From assembly GCA_039105265.1 (NCBI GenBank), contig JAPFFF010000052.1, positions 806,001 through 870,000 of the forward strand: a stretch of DNA of 64,000 nucleotides. Direction: 5' to 3'. The position numbers and the translations under genes are program-made. The notes under the pieces were generated by a model. The model ran no database searches. It had not been told where the DNA came from and saw nothing but the letters and a program-made list of their open reading frames with translations. Shown here one piece after another: positions 9,180-20,439 of the stretch (its first letter is position 1; each line of letters opens with the position of its first letter). Origin of the DNA: Tritrichomonas musculus (Eukaryota; Parabasalia; Tritrichomonadida; Tritrichomonadidae).

Positions 9180-10880
9180 AATTTTAGAAAATTTCTCGGC
9201 TATTTTTTTATCTTATGGATATATTATAATTATATATCTTTTATATTCCAAATAAAACTTTATCTATATTCTTTATTTCAATTTTTCCAAATAATCATAT
9301 CTGATAATATTAATGCAGAATTATATTATGTTTTATATATATATAGTGTAAATATGAACGAAAAACTTGTTCATAAAAAGTGAAGTTATATTGCTTAAAA
9401 TAGCTCAGAAGATAGTAAAAAAACATTTTTGAATTCAAAAAATTATTAACTATAAATAAACATCATTATCCAGCTGAATTTTTCATGAAATACTGTGATT
9501 TCTATATATTATTATACCAAAATACACGTATTAGTATATTATATAAACAAAATGTGGAGACTATGATAACTCTGCAGAAGAGGTCATCTTAAAAATATAT
9601 TATAAAAAAGAATGATATTTACAAATCCGAACTATAATTTTTATTATTATTAGATTATTTGAGAATCATCTACGATATAATTCTTATTGAATAAATAAAA
9701 TAAATAAAATATGAATAAGAATTGGAAGGAAATATGAAATTATTAAAAATATGGATTTTAATGAATTTCACCAAAATTTCAAATAATAAAGCATTTAAAC
9801 ATATAAAATGAAACATACACAATCAAATATTTAGAATACTTAATATTGTGTCTTAAATACAAAATATCATTATATTTGTTGAATTTTTATTTTTTTAAAA
9901 AAATGGCGTTTATCCAAATGTATAAAGGATATTCTTCAAAATAAATAGCATATTCATGAATAGCTTAAAATTGCTTATTATTTAATTAACATGCCATTTC
10001 CTAAAAGGTATGATTTTAATATAAAATTTTCAAATTTTCAGAATATTTGATATTGTATAAAAAAGAGTCAATATCAAATAATTAAGTTCTCACACAATTT
10101 ATATAATGAAGATTAATAGTATTAGTATATAAATGTTATATTATAAATCTTGAATCTTATTTAATTTTTGAAAAATTAACGATTTTATTTTTTTTGTCCT
10201 ATCAAAATTGAATAAAGGAATTTTCATGAATATAAAAGAAATTAGTATTTACTTGGATTAAATAAAATATTTATACATAAATATTTTATATTCATTATAA
10301 ACAAAGAGTGAAAACTCTCTATATTGTTTTAAAAAACTTATTTTTTTCGACATGTGAAGTGAAACAGACTTTTGTCCAGAAACAGACTTTTTTCCACTAA
10401 CTATACACTTTTATTATAGAATAAATTATTATTAAAAAATTGAGAGAAAAATAAATGCTTCTCAAATTATTTTTTCATGAAATAAACTAGTAAAAGTATG
10501 GAATTCTTAAAAAAAATTATTAAATAAATATAATAATGAATTATGAAAAATGAGAAAAAGTGTAATAAAATTAATTTTAATCTTCTAGGTCAAAAATATG
10601 GTCAAGATTATTATTGCTTTTCATTGAATTATTTAAAATCAAAATATCTAAAGATCTGTCGGATTTTTTTTTAAAATATTATTCTCTCTTTATATTTATA
10701 TATCATATAATAACATACTAAAAAATAATCTGTTTTTGAATTACTTTTTATAAGTTGAACGACCTCTTTGTTAGGTGATGAAAATTATTTTTCAAAGGAT
10801 GATCATTTTTAAATGATATTACATCCATTTTTTCAGTATAATTATTATGAAATTCTGAAGACTATCCCAAATTTTGGTTA
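9180..10880. other. AT-rich spacer
   Basis: Short frames are present but all are low-complexity and lack any family pattern. No repeat or RNA gene was identified. Confidence 0.5.
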
Positions 10881-12879
10881 AGGTACAAATCCAATACGTT
10901 AAATAACCGTCTTTTTTTTTTTGACATTTATAAATGGTCGCTTATTTTAGATATTTTTCAAGTTTTCAATATAAATAAAACAAAAAAAGTGGTCCTTTTG
11001 AATCTTTTATGATTAAAATCTTTTTAAAAATTATAGTAAATAAAAATATTGAGCGTGATGTATTAATTCCTAATAATAATACTCAAATTTGTTAATCAAC
11101 TGAATATATCTTGAATTTAGCTTTTTTATTGAAATTAATATTCCCAATATGTTAGCAGGTTACGAAATTCAAGGTATTTTTTGATTTTTAATAAAAGTAT
11201 TATTATCCAAAAAGGGCATAAACTTGATTAGATAGAAAAAAATTATATATTCATAGATAAAATAAAGATATACATGTAGAGATGTCCAATACAATAGCAA
11301 ATCAACTTATAAAGCTTTTTATATCTCATTATTTAGAAAGTGTTTCTTTTATTAAATGTTTATTTGTTGAATATTCATAATAATATAAAAGTATTTATGA
11401 TTATGAATGGAGATATATTAGTTTTAAAATGTTGATTTTAACTTTTTAAAACAGAGTAGTATTTCATTGCTAATATTTGGTTAAATTGTTATATTTATAA
11501 TATTATATTTATATTTAAATATTTTGATAAATTTTGTAATGTAGGAAAAAAGATATTTTATTATCAAATAATAACTTTTTGATAAATTATCTATAGTAAG
11601 ACGATAAACGAGTAAACATCAGAAAAACCGGTCGACATCTTAAACTTTTTAATAAAATCGCACTCAAATATTTCATAAAGATGTTCAAAATTGAATGAAA
11701 AATGATATTGAAAAGGCTCTCAAATATAACTCAAATATCTTTTTAAAAAGTTCTAAAAAATTTTTAAAATTTTATAATGTCTACCGGTTTTTGAATAAGA
11801 ATCATAGAAAAGTATTCAGAGTATTTCTATGAGTTTAATGAAAAAGTTGATGATGTCGACCAGTTTTTCGTGATGTCGACCGGTTTATCGTCAAACTATA
11901 TTTTATATGATGAAGATTTGATAAGATTCGATGAAAAATGAGAGGTGAATGAAGAAAATTTTGAGGGAAATTTGTTTGAAATAACAGTATTATTATCTAT
12001 ATTTATCTCTTTATAAAAATAAACTTTATAAATATAAATCATTTATTCATGCTAATATATTAGTTATAAATTAAATTATTAACATCATTAAATGGATAAA
12101 CTGTCATTTTTCAAAAAATTAAAAAGATTTATTATATTATATAAAATGAAATAATCCGTTATTTTCTAATTTTATTTTTAATATATCTTGAAATTTACAA
12201 TTAATTTTTTTAAAATATTCTTTAATATAAGCTTTAACTAAAACATATAAATATATTAATATGTTACCAAGAAATTAAATGACGAAAAGTCCGTCCTTGT
12301 AATTATAGAAATGTGATAAAGAATGTATTATTTCAATATTATTTCAATTTTATTTCAAAAAAATGGTTAGCAATATTTTACAAAAATATTTTTATATTGC
12401 ATATATTATATTTATATTTATGTATAAAACAAGAATTATTCATATAATAAATACATGAATATATATAATATAATTAATTTGTCAATAATAAAGAAATATA
12501 CGAGAGAACAAAACAATTTAAATATTTTTTTTTTGAATAATTATTTTTTATATTTCTATTGAAATTAACTGAAAATTATATATTTGAAATAAAATTATTA
12601 GAAGTTTTAAATTAAAATATCTTGAAATATTTTTATATTAAATCATATTATTATATTTTAAAACGTTTATTAATACGATAAAACACTTTTAAACATACAA
12701 ATATCTATTAAATTTAATAGAAACTCTGTAATTGGATTATTCGTTTTTTTTCACCTTATAAAATAAAGTTCAGAATCACAAATCTGACACTATTCAAATT
12801 CAAACTTTTTCCGAGGGGTCGCTTTTCACAAAAAATAAACGTTCACAGGTCAAATAAATAACGTATTGGATTTGTACCT
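10881..12879. repeat. 2-kb TA-flanked non-autonomous element
   Basis: The ends are perfect 21-bp inverted repeats beginning AGGTACAAATCCAATACGTT. TA lies directly outside both (10879-10880 and 12880-12881); since the flanks read TTAA on both sides, a TTAA target cannot be excluded. The 2-kb interior has no gene. It contains a smaller nested element (11596-11896). A non-autonomous DNA transposon, family unassigned. Confidence 0.7.
11596..11896. repeat. Nested MITE with GTCGACCGGTTT repeats
   Basis: The ends are imperfect inverted repeats of ~50 bases: GTAAGACGATAAAC inward on the left and GTTTGACGATAAAC inward on the right, followed on both sides by GATGTCGACCGGTTT-type blocks (three or four copies in all). 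TA flanks each end (11594-11595 and 11897-11898). It sits inside the 10881-12879 element and is therefore the younger insertion. Confidence 0.65.
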
Positions 12880-12881
12880 TA

Positions 12882-13781
12882 AAATTTATATGACATTAAA
12901 AATTTTGTAATATTTTTTATTTATTTGCTTTTTAAGAATGAATTAAAATATGATTTTTCTTATTTTGCAGACATCAAAGATATTTTTCTTGTTTTCTTCT
13001 TCTTCTTTGATTTTTTGGTCTTTAAATCTTCTAGATGATTTAGAGTTCACAAAAATGTTTTTTATTCAATTTTGGTAGGATAAATATATGATAAAGGTAG
13101 TTTAGCCAAGTTATTAAATGATTCTTTTCAATAATTATATCATATTTTGGAATGTCTAAAGTATTACTTTAATTAAAGTTTGCTAGTATCTGTCATAGTC
13201 AATTAAATCATTAAAATTAATAAAAGTATATTTTATAATCGATAACTATTATATTTATTTGAAGAACATTATGAAAATTTTAAATTGTTCATTATTTTAT
13301 AAATTCGAATATTAGTTCTTATTGTTTTTAAGACAAATTAAATTTAAAAATAATAAATATTTATTAAGATATGTATATTTTCAAATCATATCAAACCCCC
13401 TTAAAAAATCTTAAAAATTAATTATTTTCATAAGTTTACATATTTTATTATTCAGAAAATAAATGAGAGAATTCAGAGGCTTGCGGTGTCTACTTTTGAA
13501 ATAAAGTTTTTTTTTTTATTCTTTTCAATTCCTCTCAATTATATTTACTCATTTTCAAGCTTTGGCCATTTACATTTATTTTCAAAACAAAGATAATATA
13601 TAATATTTTAAATCATTTTATATGATTAATATCAACCATTCTTTAAGATATTTCAAAAACCATGCAACAAATCTTAAAACTAAAATATTTCAGTAAAACA
13701 AATTTGTTTAAAAAACTAGGAAAAAACTTTTTAAGCTATTAAATGTAAATAAAATCATATTATTTATACTTATTTGACTTA
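12882..13781. other. AT-rich spacer left of the Polinton
   Basis: No gene or repeat could be supported in this stretch. Confidence 0.5.
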
Positions 13782-13786
13782 ATATT

Positions 13787-14691
13787 AGTAGTGTATATGA
13801 GATAAGCAGTGGGGGGTTAATAATTGTTCACGTCACATTACACAGTTATTCTATATATAATGATTTCACCAATCCGCAACTCACTGCTTTTTAGAATCTA
13901 TGATATCATTATTTTAATTCACGCCTTATCTACATATTAATTTTAAATCAATAAATTTTGTTATATGTGATAATATTATTACAAATTTTTTTAAAATTTA
14001 ATTTCAACACTGATTCATCACCCCTTCATAAATGATTTTCATAAATTTAATTCTCAAATTTCAAAAGTCAAAAAGGCATTTGTCCACGCCGCAAAGCGGC
14101 TTGAAAACATAAATTTTATACGTAAATGTGAAAATTAAAAAAATTCGTTATTTCCGAAATGTCTGATAATTTGAATGTTTCTCAATTTAAAATTCGTTAT
14201 TTCCGAAATGTCTGATAAATTGAATGCTCACATAAATCGAAAAAATTTTACAAATACGTTATTTCCGAAATGTCTGATAATTTGAATTAAATGTCTGATA
14301 ATTTGAATTAAATGTCTGATAAATTGAATACTCACATAAATCGAAAAAATTTTACAAATACGTTATTTCCGAAATGTCTGATAATTTGAATTAAATGTCT
14401 GATAATTTGAATTAAATGTCTGATAAATTGAATACTCACACAAATCGAAAAAATTTTAAAAAATCCGTTATTTCCGAAATGTCTGATAAATTGAATACTC
14501 ACACAAAACTATAAAATTTTTTAAAATTCGTTATTTCCGAAATGTCTGATAATTTGAATACTTCGCCAAGGGCTCAAACTTTTCAAAGTTTCACATAAAT
14601 CGAAAAAATTTTTATAAATAAACGTTCACCACAAATTATAAAATTATTTTATAATTTATTTTTATATCACATGTCTCAAAAAAATAAATCT
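13787..14691 (+). repeat. Left terminal inverted repeat of the Polinton
   Basis: This matches the reverse complement of 32945-33850 almost base for base. It contains a GC hairpin near 14087 (GCCGCAAAGCGGC) and an internal array of short repeats. Its inner border is set by loss of similarity after AAAAAAATAAATCT. Confidence 0.95.
14139..14565 (+). repeat. Array of AAATGTCTGATAAWTTGAAT in the left terminal repeat
   Basis: About ten copies of a 20-base unit occur, six or seven of them preceded by CGTTATTTCCG. Some are spaced by ~22 bases in direct tandem and others by ~50-60 bases with an ACATAAATCGAAAAAATTTT spacer. The mirror array is at 33075-33500. Likely binding sites for an element-encoded protein, by inference. 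Confidence 0.85.
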
Positions 14692-14758
14692 CAAAAGTCA
14701 AAAATTGAAAACATAAATTTTATACGTAAATGATTAAATTTATTTTAATATAAAGAAT

Positions 14759-16192
14759 ATGTCAAAATTAAATAGAAATAATTTTAAAGGTTTGAAACTT
14801 GATAAACTTAATAAATATATTGAATTAATTAATGAAAAACTTAACGTTACTCTTCATGAGTCGCCTTCATGGCAAGGTTCAGTTGCAAATTTAATGAAAT
14901 TTTTAAATGAAAATAATTATATACAACATGAAGGTTTGAGAATAAATGATAAATCAATTTCAAATTTTATTTCTAGATTAAATAATTTTCAAAACAAAAA
15001 CGATAATTTAAATTTTTTACCAATTAATAAAATGAATAAATCGAAAATTCCGCAATTAATAAATAATGTTTCTCAATTAAACCAAATGCGTGATCAATCA
15101 TACGCTAGCTTGGCAGAAAATAACATTAATAAGAAAGACTTAACGAAAGCATTAAATGATATGGCGTTTTACCGTGAAAGAATGGCTGCAATTCAACCAA
15201 CAAAAAAGGCAAAACAAAATAAATATGGTAATGTTGGTATGGATGACTTAATTAATGTTGTGGCTAAATTAAATCAAGATGTTAAACAAATTCGAGACGC
15301 TCAAAGTGTTGTAAGTGCGAATGAATGGATTAATCGACATGGATATAATGATTTATATGAAGCCACTGGCAAAGATTTAGATGGTGACGGAATTCCTGAA
15401 GTCGTCGTACAAACAAAAGAAGGTAAAAAGCCTGTAATAGTTAATGGATTTACAACCGTTCCGTCATTATTCCCATATCGCAATGCTTATTATAAAGCTT
15501 ACCCATCTGTGGACCAACGTAAAGAAGCTCATAAACAAGGTATGAACTTAAGAGGATTTATTAATAATATATATCATCCTGAATTTGATGAAACAGGGCG
15601 TACAGTCACTAATTATGCGGGTGAAAGTTGGCAAGACTTTGAAACAAAATTAAAAGCTGCTGGTATCGATGAAAAGCACTTAATCAAACCAAAGAAACGT
15701 TCAACTTATCAGGCATTTGTTGGTAAGTGTATCTCTCCAATTTATCAAGGTATCAAATACCTCAACGGTGTAAAATTACCATTCACACTTACACAAATGG
15801 CAACGGTTATATGGAATCAATTTGCTTTACTTCCTGCAATGGTTTATGTTTATGGTGAAAGTGTTATGAATGTTAATGAGGATCAATGGAAGAATTTAAG
15901 AGGAAAGAAAGCAGTTAAAGAAGCTATTGAGTTCATAGTTCACGATTATTTAAGTAATCCTGTAAAAATTGGTGAATTTGTACCTACTGCATGTGAAATG
16001 TGTAATAAATCCGGACTACCAGTTGACCCTGAACATATTCCATTAGTTGCTAAAGCAACAATTGCAATAATACTTAAAGGAATAAATACATTACCTCCAA
16101 ATCCAAGTGATTTTAATAAATGGTTTGATGCTAATGTTCAATCACAAGTACAAGCATTACAAACATCAGCAATCGTAGAAGAACCTGAATAA
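14759..16192 (+). CDS. Polinton protein of unknown function, 477 aa
   Basis: This is the first gene inside the left terminal repeat, and I do not recognise its family. The N-terminal ~150 residues are helical and Asn/Lys-rich. A loop at about residues 205-217 (DLDGDGIPEVVVQ) looks like an EF-hand/dockerin-type calcium loop followed by a beta strand. The C-terminal half is more hydrophobic (LPFTLTQMATVIWNQFALLP), without a clear membrane span. Its position next to the packaging ATPase and its length suggest a virion or terminal-protein-like role, but nothing in the sequence proves it. The ATG lies 67 bp from the repeat border, behind AT-rich DNA. Confidence 0.75.
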   Translation: MSKLNRNNFKGLKLDKLNKYIELINEKLNVTLHESPSWQGSVANLMKFLNENNYIQHEGLRINDKSISNFISRLNNFQNKNDNLNFLPINKMNKSKIPQLINNVSQLNQMRDQSYASLAENNINKKDLTKALNDMAFYRERMAAIQPTKKAKQNKYGNVGMDDLINVVAKLNQDVKQIRDAQSVVSANEWINRHGYNDLYEATGKDLDGDGIPEVVVQTKEGKKPVIVNGFTTVPSLFPYRNAYYKAYPSVDQRKEAHKQGMNLRGFINNIYHPEFDETGRTVTNYAGESWQDFETKLKAAGIDEKHLIKPKKRSTYQAFVGKCISPIYQGIKYLNGVKLPFTLTQMATVIWNQFALLPAMVYVYGESVMNVNEDQWKNLRGKKAVKEAIEFIVHDYLSNPVKIGEFVPTACEMCNKSGLPVDPEHIPLVAKATIAIILKGINTLPPNPSDFNKWFDANVQSQVQALQTSAIVEEPE

Positions 16193-16299
16193 TAAATTTT
16201 AAGAAATGTGTTAATATCTAATTTCAGTTAATGATTAATAAACTTAAAAATATATTTTTATCAATAATTAAAATAAACTTTAACATTAATATATAGAAA

Positions 16300-17133
16300 A
16301 TGAACACATCATTAGAGAATATGGTTAAAACGCACGTTATGAATACGTTGAAAACCTATACTATGAATAAAAATGAAAGCCTAATTTCTGAAATACACCC
16401 TGAGGTTAATATTAGGTTAAATAGTGTTAACGTCATAGTTGGTAAGCAATCATCAGGAAAGACAGTGATAGCATTAAAGGAAATCATCAAATTAGGTGTA
16501 TTAAACACTCATCACTTATTTATCTACGTTACAAAAGACAGTCAGGAATCAGACAAAACATTTTTAGCTTTAAAACCTCTTCTTATGATTCCATATATTA
16601 TAATTAGTGAACAAGAAGCTGTTGAATTTATGAAGGATTTAATCTCAGCAAAGAATTTATATAATCTTATCAAACGGGAAAACTTGCAGGATAAAATAGA
16701 TGATCAACAAAAAGAGGATATGTTTAAAATGCTTGCCGTTTCTGATTTCAACAGAGAAGTATTGCATACAATCGTTTTATTCGATGATATCTCAAATAGT
16801 AAACTCTTTTCTTCAGAAGAATCTTATTTTAGCCAATTAATACGTAGATGTAGACATATAAATTTTTCATTCCTCCTTTTAATTCAAGGTTGGAAAGGAT
16901 TAAAACCTCATGTTAAAAATGAAATATCAACATTATTTATATTTCCATGTTTCAATAAACAACAATTACGTTATATTTATTCACAATCAGCATCTAATTT
17001 ATCATTTGACGAATTTTATGAAATGTATTCAAAAATATTGAAACGAAAAACTGAAGATTGTGAAAGTCATCCATATATGATCATTCAAGTTGTCGATGGC
17101 GGTAATACATCAATAGAACTTGACGATTCCTGA
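16300..17133 (+). CDS. Polinton packaging ATPase (A32/FtsK-HerA type)
   Basis: The 277-aa product has a Walker A loop, VGKQSSGKT, at residues 47-55 preceded by a hydrophobic strand (SVNVIV). The Walker B strand HTIVLFDD ends in D162-D163, and a sensor-like strand (FSFLLLIQGWKGL) follows about 40 residues later. This is the layout of the A32-like genome-packaging ATPases of Polintons, virophages and nucleocytoplasmic viruses, and the length is typical. It would pump element DNA into capsids. Its 3' end overlaps the convergent small gene on the minus strand by about 50 bp. Confidence 0.88.
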   Translation: MNTSLENMVKTHVMNTLKTYTMNKNESLISEIHPEVNIRLNSVNVIVGKQSSGKTVIALKEIIKLGVLNTHHLFIYVTKDSQESDKTFLALKPLLMIPYIIISEQEAVEFMKDLISAKNLYNLIKRENLQDKIDDQQKEDMFKMLAVSDFNREVLHTIVLFDDISNSKLFSSEESYFSQLIRRCRHINFSFLLLIQGWKGLKPHVKNEISTLFIFPCFNKQQLRYIYSQSASNLSFDEFYEMYSKILKRKTEDCESHPYMIIQVVDGGNTSIELDDS

Positions 17134-17444
17134 AGAAATGATATAATTTTATTTACTGTATTTCTGATTTCATTTATTTCATTCCTTAATTCTTCAATGG
17201 CATCCGTCCTGGGCGAAGCCTTACTAACTATCTCTTTTTCCTCTTTTTCAACCCATTTCTTTAACATCAACACACCCTTTATTTTTGTAATTCTATACCC
17301 ATCGATTTTATACATTTTGTTTAATTTATGAGTCGTTAACTTATCCACTTCTTCCTTATTCTTTGAATACCATAAATTAAATTCATCGACTGTTTTAAAT
17401 TCTTTTAAATAGTTTTTAATTGGTTCAATAACTTTTAAATCCAT
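17085..17444 (-). CDS. Small Polinton protein with coiled-coil tail
   Basis: The 119-aa product has a Lys/Glu-rich N-terminal half with a conserved-looking block (KLNKMYKIDGYRITKIKG) and a C-terminal coiled coil (IEELRNEINEIRNTVNKIIS). Family and role are unknown to me. A GGGCGAAGCC palindrome lies inside the coding region and is translated as part of SKASPRT. Convergent overlap with the ATPase gene is normal for these compact elements. Confidence 0.65.
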   Translation of the reverse strand: MDLKVIEPIKNYLKEFKTVDEFNLWYSKNKEEVDKLTTHKLNKMYKIDGYRITKIKGVLMLKKWVEKEEKEIVSKASPRTDAIEELRNEINEIRNTVNKIISFLQESSSSIDVLPPSTT

Positions 17445-17514
17445 GAATTATGAAATAATTCTGATCAAAGATCTTTAATTAAAAACAAAAATAAAAATTT
17501 TTAATTAATAATAA

Positions 17515-17658
17515 ATGAGTTTATCAGAAATTTTTCTTGGTTGTTTAACAATTATTGAACTCGCTAATTTACTCATTCGCATTGTGAAACTTTCCCCAAC
17601 ATTAAACGATAAACCACCTGAATTAACTGATGAAATGAGGAAACGACTTTACTCATGA
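17515..17658 (+). CDS. 47-aa Polinton membrane-type peptide
   Basis: A short complete frame from ATG to TGA encodes MSLSEIFLGCLTIIELANLL followed by a charged tail (DKPPELTDEMRKRLYS). The single hydrophobic N-terminal helix suggests a small membrane protein. It fits exactly into the space between two minus-strand genes. Short virion membrane peptides occur in related viruses; function not known. Confidence 0.5.
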   Translation: MSLSEIFLGCLTIIELANLLIRIVKLSPTLNDKPPELTDEMRKRLYS

Positions 17659-17665
17659 TTTATTT

Positions 17666-17986
17666 TTATTCCTTCAGTAATGGAATATCAAACCTTCTAA
17701 TACCTGCTCCGTTCGCTCCAACAATTCTTCGAGCTCCTGCACCGTTCGCACCTAACGCGTTAACGTTTCCACCTTTATAATTAATTCTGTCATTTAATTT
17801 ACTCACACCATTTCCGATTGTATTTATTACCTCACCAGCACTTCCACCTATTAAATCACCAGCTTGTCCTATCAATGGTGCAAATCTACCAACTGTTTCA
17901 ACTGCTTTCTTTACTTTTGGAACTATTTTGCCAATTATGTTTTTAGCTCCGTTCACAATATTTTTAAACCAACTTCCAAATGCCAT
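17666..17986 (-). CDS. Small amphipathic Polinton virion-type protein (MAFGSWFK type)
   Basis: I prefer the internal start at 17986, giving MAFGSWFKNIVNGAKNIIGK and a 106-aa product, because the gene at 26161 begins with the same MAFGSWFK block. The first ~60 residues form an amphipathic, basic helical region. The C-terminus is Gly/Asn/Arg-rich with two VGANGAG-type repeats, each followed by an RRI or RRF block. Length and composition recall minor capsid or membrane-active proteins of the adenovirus protein VI or X kind, but this is analogy only. The reading frame remains open 33 bases upstream. Confidence 0.6.
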   Translation of the reverse strand: MAFGSWFKNIVNGAKNIIGKIVPKVKKAVETVGRFAPLIGQAGDLIGGSAGEVINTIGNGVSKLNDRINYKGGNVNALGANGAGARRIVGANGAGIRRFDIPLLKE

Positions 17987-18101
17987 ATTTTCATTAATGT
18001 AAAAAAATTTATTTTTCATTTCTTAATTCATTTATTTTTTTCAAAACTATAAATTCTTTTCTTTATTAACTTATTATTTAATTTTTTTTTCAATATATAA
18101 A

Positions 18102-19820
18102 ATGACATACTTAAACGCACAAACGAAAAATTTAGGAAATGATGAAGGAGATATTCTCACATTCTTTCAAAACAAACTTAGAAATTTAATTCAACGAAAT
18201 GGTGGAGATAATTCATTTAGTCAAGTTATGGAAGAATTCACAAATAAAGATGCACCAATGCCAGTAGGTACCAAAACAAGAATAAAATTAACTCATTCAG
18301 GACATACAATTTCACAAATCGAAAAAGGATTTTCTACGGTTCTTTTGGATTTTCTCGTTCAATTATCTGAAGCTATCGATGTTTCCGCAGATACTAATAA
18401 GTTATTGCAAATATTTGTTGGTTTCAAAAATGCCGTTGAATTTTATGAAGACTGTAGATTTTGGATTGATGGAAAACTTTTAGATACATACAGACAAGAT
18501 GAACTTCAACGTGAATCATTTGCTTATAACTCAATTAAACCACGTGATGCTAAAGCAACTTCAAAATTCTCTCACTCAACATGGGAAAATGTATCTCAAT
18601 TTTCACCTTCAATTTGCGGATGGTATATTCCACTTGCAGACGTTGCCGATGGTAAACCACACAAAATAACTATAGAATTAACAATACCGTTTACTGATCA
18701 GCTCGCACTTCAAGCATGGCAACTTTACCCTAACGATATTTGTGGAGAAATTGAAGCAGAAGTTAAAACATCACTTCGTGCCATGGTTTGGGCTCAAGTT
18801 AATCCTAATATTGTTAAAGAAACATTTCAATTTCTCGATGATAAAGCCATTGATGAAGAAATGCCTGCTGTCGTTCCAATTACTCGTAAATTCACACAAG
18901 TAGGAAAGCCAGCAAATATTGTCGTTCAATATAAAGCTGGTGAAGCTCCAAATGAAAACGAAGAACCTGATCCAAATATATTAAAAGTTAATGTATCAAA
19001 AGATAAAGTAGTAAATGATAAATTGACTATAACAGCAGCAAATGGAATTGATATGAAAGTTGGTAAAATAACATTAAATGTTTTAGGTGGTACCATTCAA
19101 TTAGGTCGATCAAATCTTTCAGGATTTGGTCTCAAACCTGGAGTATATCAAGGACTCATTCGTGAATTACAAACTGCATTATTAGTTCCATCTCAAGAAT
19201 TAACACGTGAAATATTTGAAGGTACTGCTAAAGTTAATGGTTTAGAAATTTCAAAATCAATTCCTCTCAGAAATGCAACAAATATAACCATGATGTTCCC
19301 TAAAAGTCCATCAGATATTACATGCTTTGATAATATCATGTATCAAAACGTTCAATTAGTCGTTAATAAAAGAACTTATCCAGATACTGAATTTTCAAAC
19401 ACTTGCTCTGCTCGTTTCTATCAACATCAATTAATAGCTAATGAATTAGATGGAGCACTTGAAGCTACACAAGAATTTGAGGATTCATTCACTCAACCCC
19501 TTAATGATCCAGTAACTGGTAAACGTTACTCAAACTGCAGAAGTGATGGAACAAGTTTTGGTATTAACTTCCAACTTGAACGTTCAAACGCTGGTTATGT
19601 ATTTGATGGAATCGATACTGGCTCTAATTCTGTTACAGTTACATTCCGTGGTCAACCAATGTATAGAGGAATTGATGACACTTATTATATTCCTGATCCA
19701 GAATTTCCAGATCAACACCCACCTGCGCCTGAAGCTTGGATTTGTAGCGATACATACTTTGCTTGGTCAACAAAAGGTGTTGAATATTTCCCTAAAGGTG
19801 TTCCAGTTGGTTATGAATAA
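18102..19820 (+). CDS. Polinton major capsid protein (double jelly roll, inferred)
   Basis: The 572-aa product is beta-rich and acidic, with few lysine-rich or low-complexity stretches. Its size, its position downstream of the packaging ATPase, and features such as SICGWYIPLADVADGKPHKI and a central NLSGFGLKPGVYQGLIRELQ fit the double-jelly-roll capsid proteins assigned to Polintons. The two halves both show runs of alternating strands with an intervening acidic insert (NENEEPDPN, about residues 287-295). No enzyme motif is present. The start follows TATATAAAATG, close to other late-type starts of the element. The assignment rests on genomic position and general architecture, not on a full fold comparison. 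Confidence 0.7.
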   Translation: MTYLNAQTKNLGNDEGDILTFFQNKLRNLIQRNGGDNSFSQVMEEFTNKDAPMPVGTKTRIKLTHSGHTISQIEKGFSTVLLDFLVQLSEAIDVSADTNKLLQIFVGFKNAVEFYEDCRFWIDGKLLDTYRQDELQRESFAYNSIKPRDAKATSKFSHSTWENVSQFSPSICGWYIPLADVADGKPHKITIELTIPFTDQLALQAWQLYPNDICGEIEAEVKTSLRAMVWAQVNPNIVKETFQFLDDKAIDEEMPAVVPITRKFTQVGKPANIVVQYKAGEAPNENEEPDPNILKVNVSKDKVVNDKLTITAANGIDMKVGKITLNVLGGTIQLGRSNLSGFGLKPGVYQGLIRELQTALLVPSQELTREIFEGTAKVNGLEISKSIPLRNATNITMMFPKSPSDITCFDNIMYQNVQLVVNKRTYPDTEFSNTCSARFYQHQLIANELDGALEATQEFEDSFTQPLNDPVTGKRYSNCRSDGTSFGINFQLERSNAGYVFDGIDTGSNSVTVTFRGQPMYRGIDDTYYIPDPEFPDQHPPAPEAWICSDTYFAWSTKGVEYFPKGVPVGYE

Positions 19821-19918
19821 ATCTAATAATTAATTTATTTATTTTTTCATTTCAAACGTTTTCAAAAATTTTTAAATCTATTTAAAACTTATTTTTCAAA
19901 TTTTTTATTTCTATATAA

Positions 19919-20413
19919 ATGAGTGAATACATCAACATTAATAAGTTATTTGAAAAACTTCCTGAATCAGAACTTAAAGCCGTTCAAGTATATTTTGATG
20001 ACTTCATACCTGATAAATTCTATAAATATAAAATTAACGTAAAGATATTATTTCTTTCATTAGTTTATAAAGAAGGACATAGTCCCGGGCAAAGCCCTAA
20101 TACCCAAAAAGTCATGACATATAAAGAATTTAGAGAGTTATTCCCTGAGTGTGAATGGTTAACTATTCCTAGACGTTCTTTTGGTGGTCTAACGTCTGGA
20201 TCACAAATACGATTAATGAAAGCTTATATTAAAGCTGATAGAATAAATTATAAAACAACATTTTATCATGAATGTGTAGTAAAAGAATGTGAAAATCAAA
20301 ATAAACTAAATGAATTCATTAAAAATAGGTCTGATGCTAAAGTTGAAATCGTCAATGAATTAGCTAGTAAATGTAACATTAATGATGAAGAAATAGACCC
20401 AGACTTGTTTTAA
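19919..20413 (+). CDS. Polinton small protein, 164 aa
   Basis: I do not recognise the family. The protein is mixed alpha/beta, with a helical N-terminus (INKLFEKLPESELKAVQVYF), a basic middle (TIPRRSFGGLTSGSQIRLMK) and an acidic end (INDEEIDPDLF). A GGGCAAAGCCC palindrome is embedded in the coding region and read as HSPGQSPN, which looks like an inserted loop. It is probably co-expressed with the capsid gene just upstream. Confidence 0.6.
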   Translation: MSEYININKLFEKLPESELKAVQVYFDDFIPDKFYKYKINVKILFLSLVYKEGHSPGQSPNTQKVMTYKEFRELFPECEWLTIPRRSFGGLTSGSQIRLMKAYIKADRINYKTTFYHECVVKECENQNKLNEFIKNRSDAKVEIVNELASKCNINDEEIDPDLF

Positions 20414-20439
20414 ATTTATAAATTTTTATCCTAATATAA

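Noticed and set aside
9177-9383. Open frame of 68 codons
   Set aside because: Composed almost wholly of Phe, Ile, Tyr and Leu from AT-rich DNA, with no start context and no family pattern.
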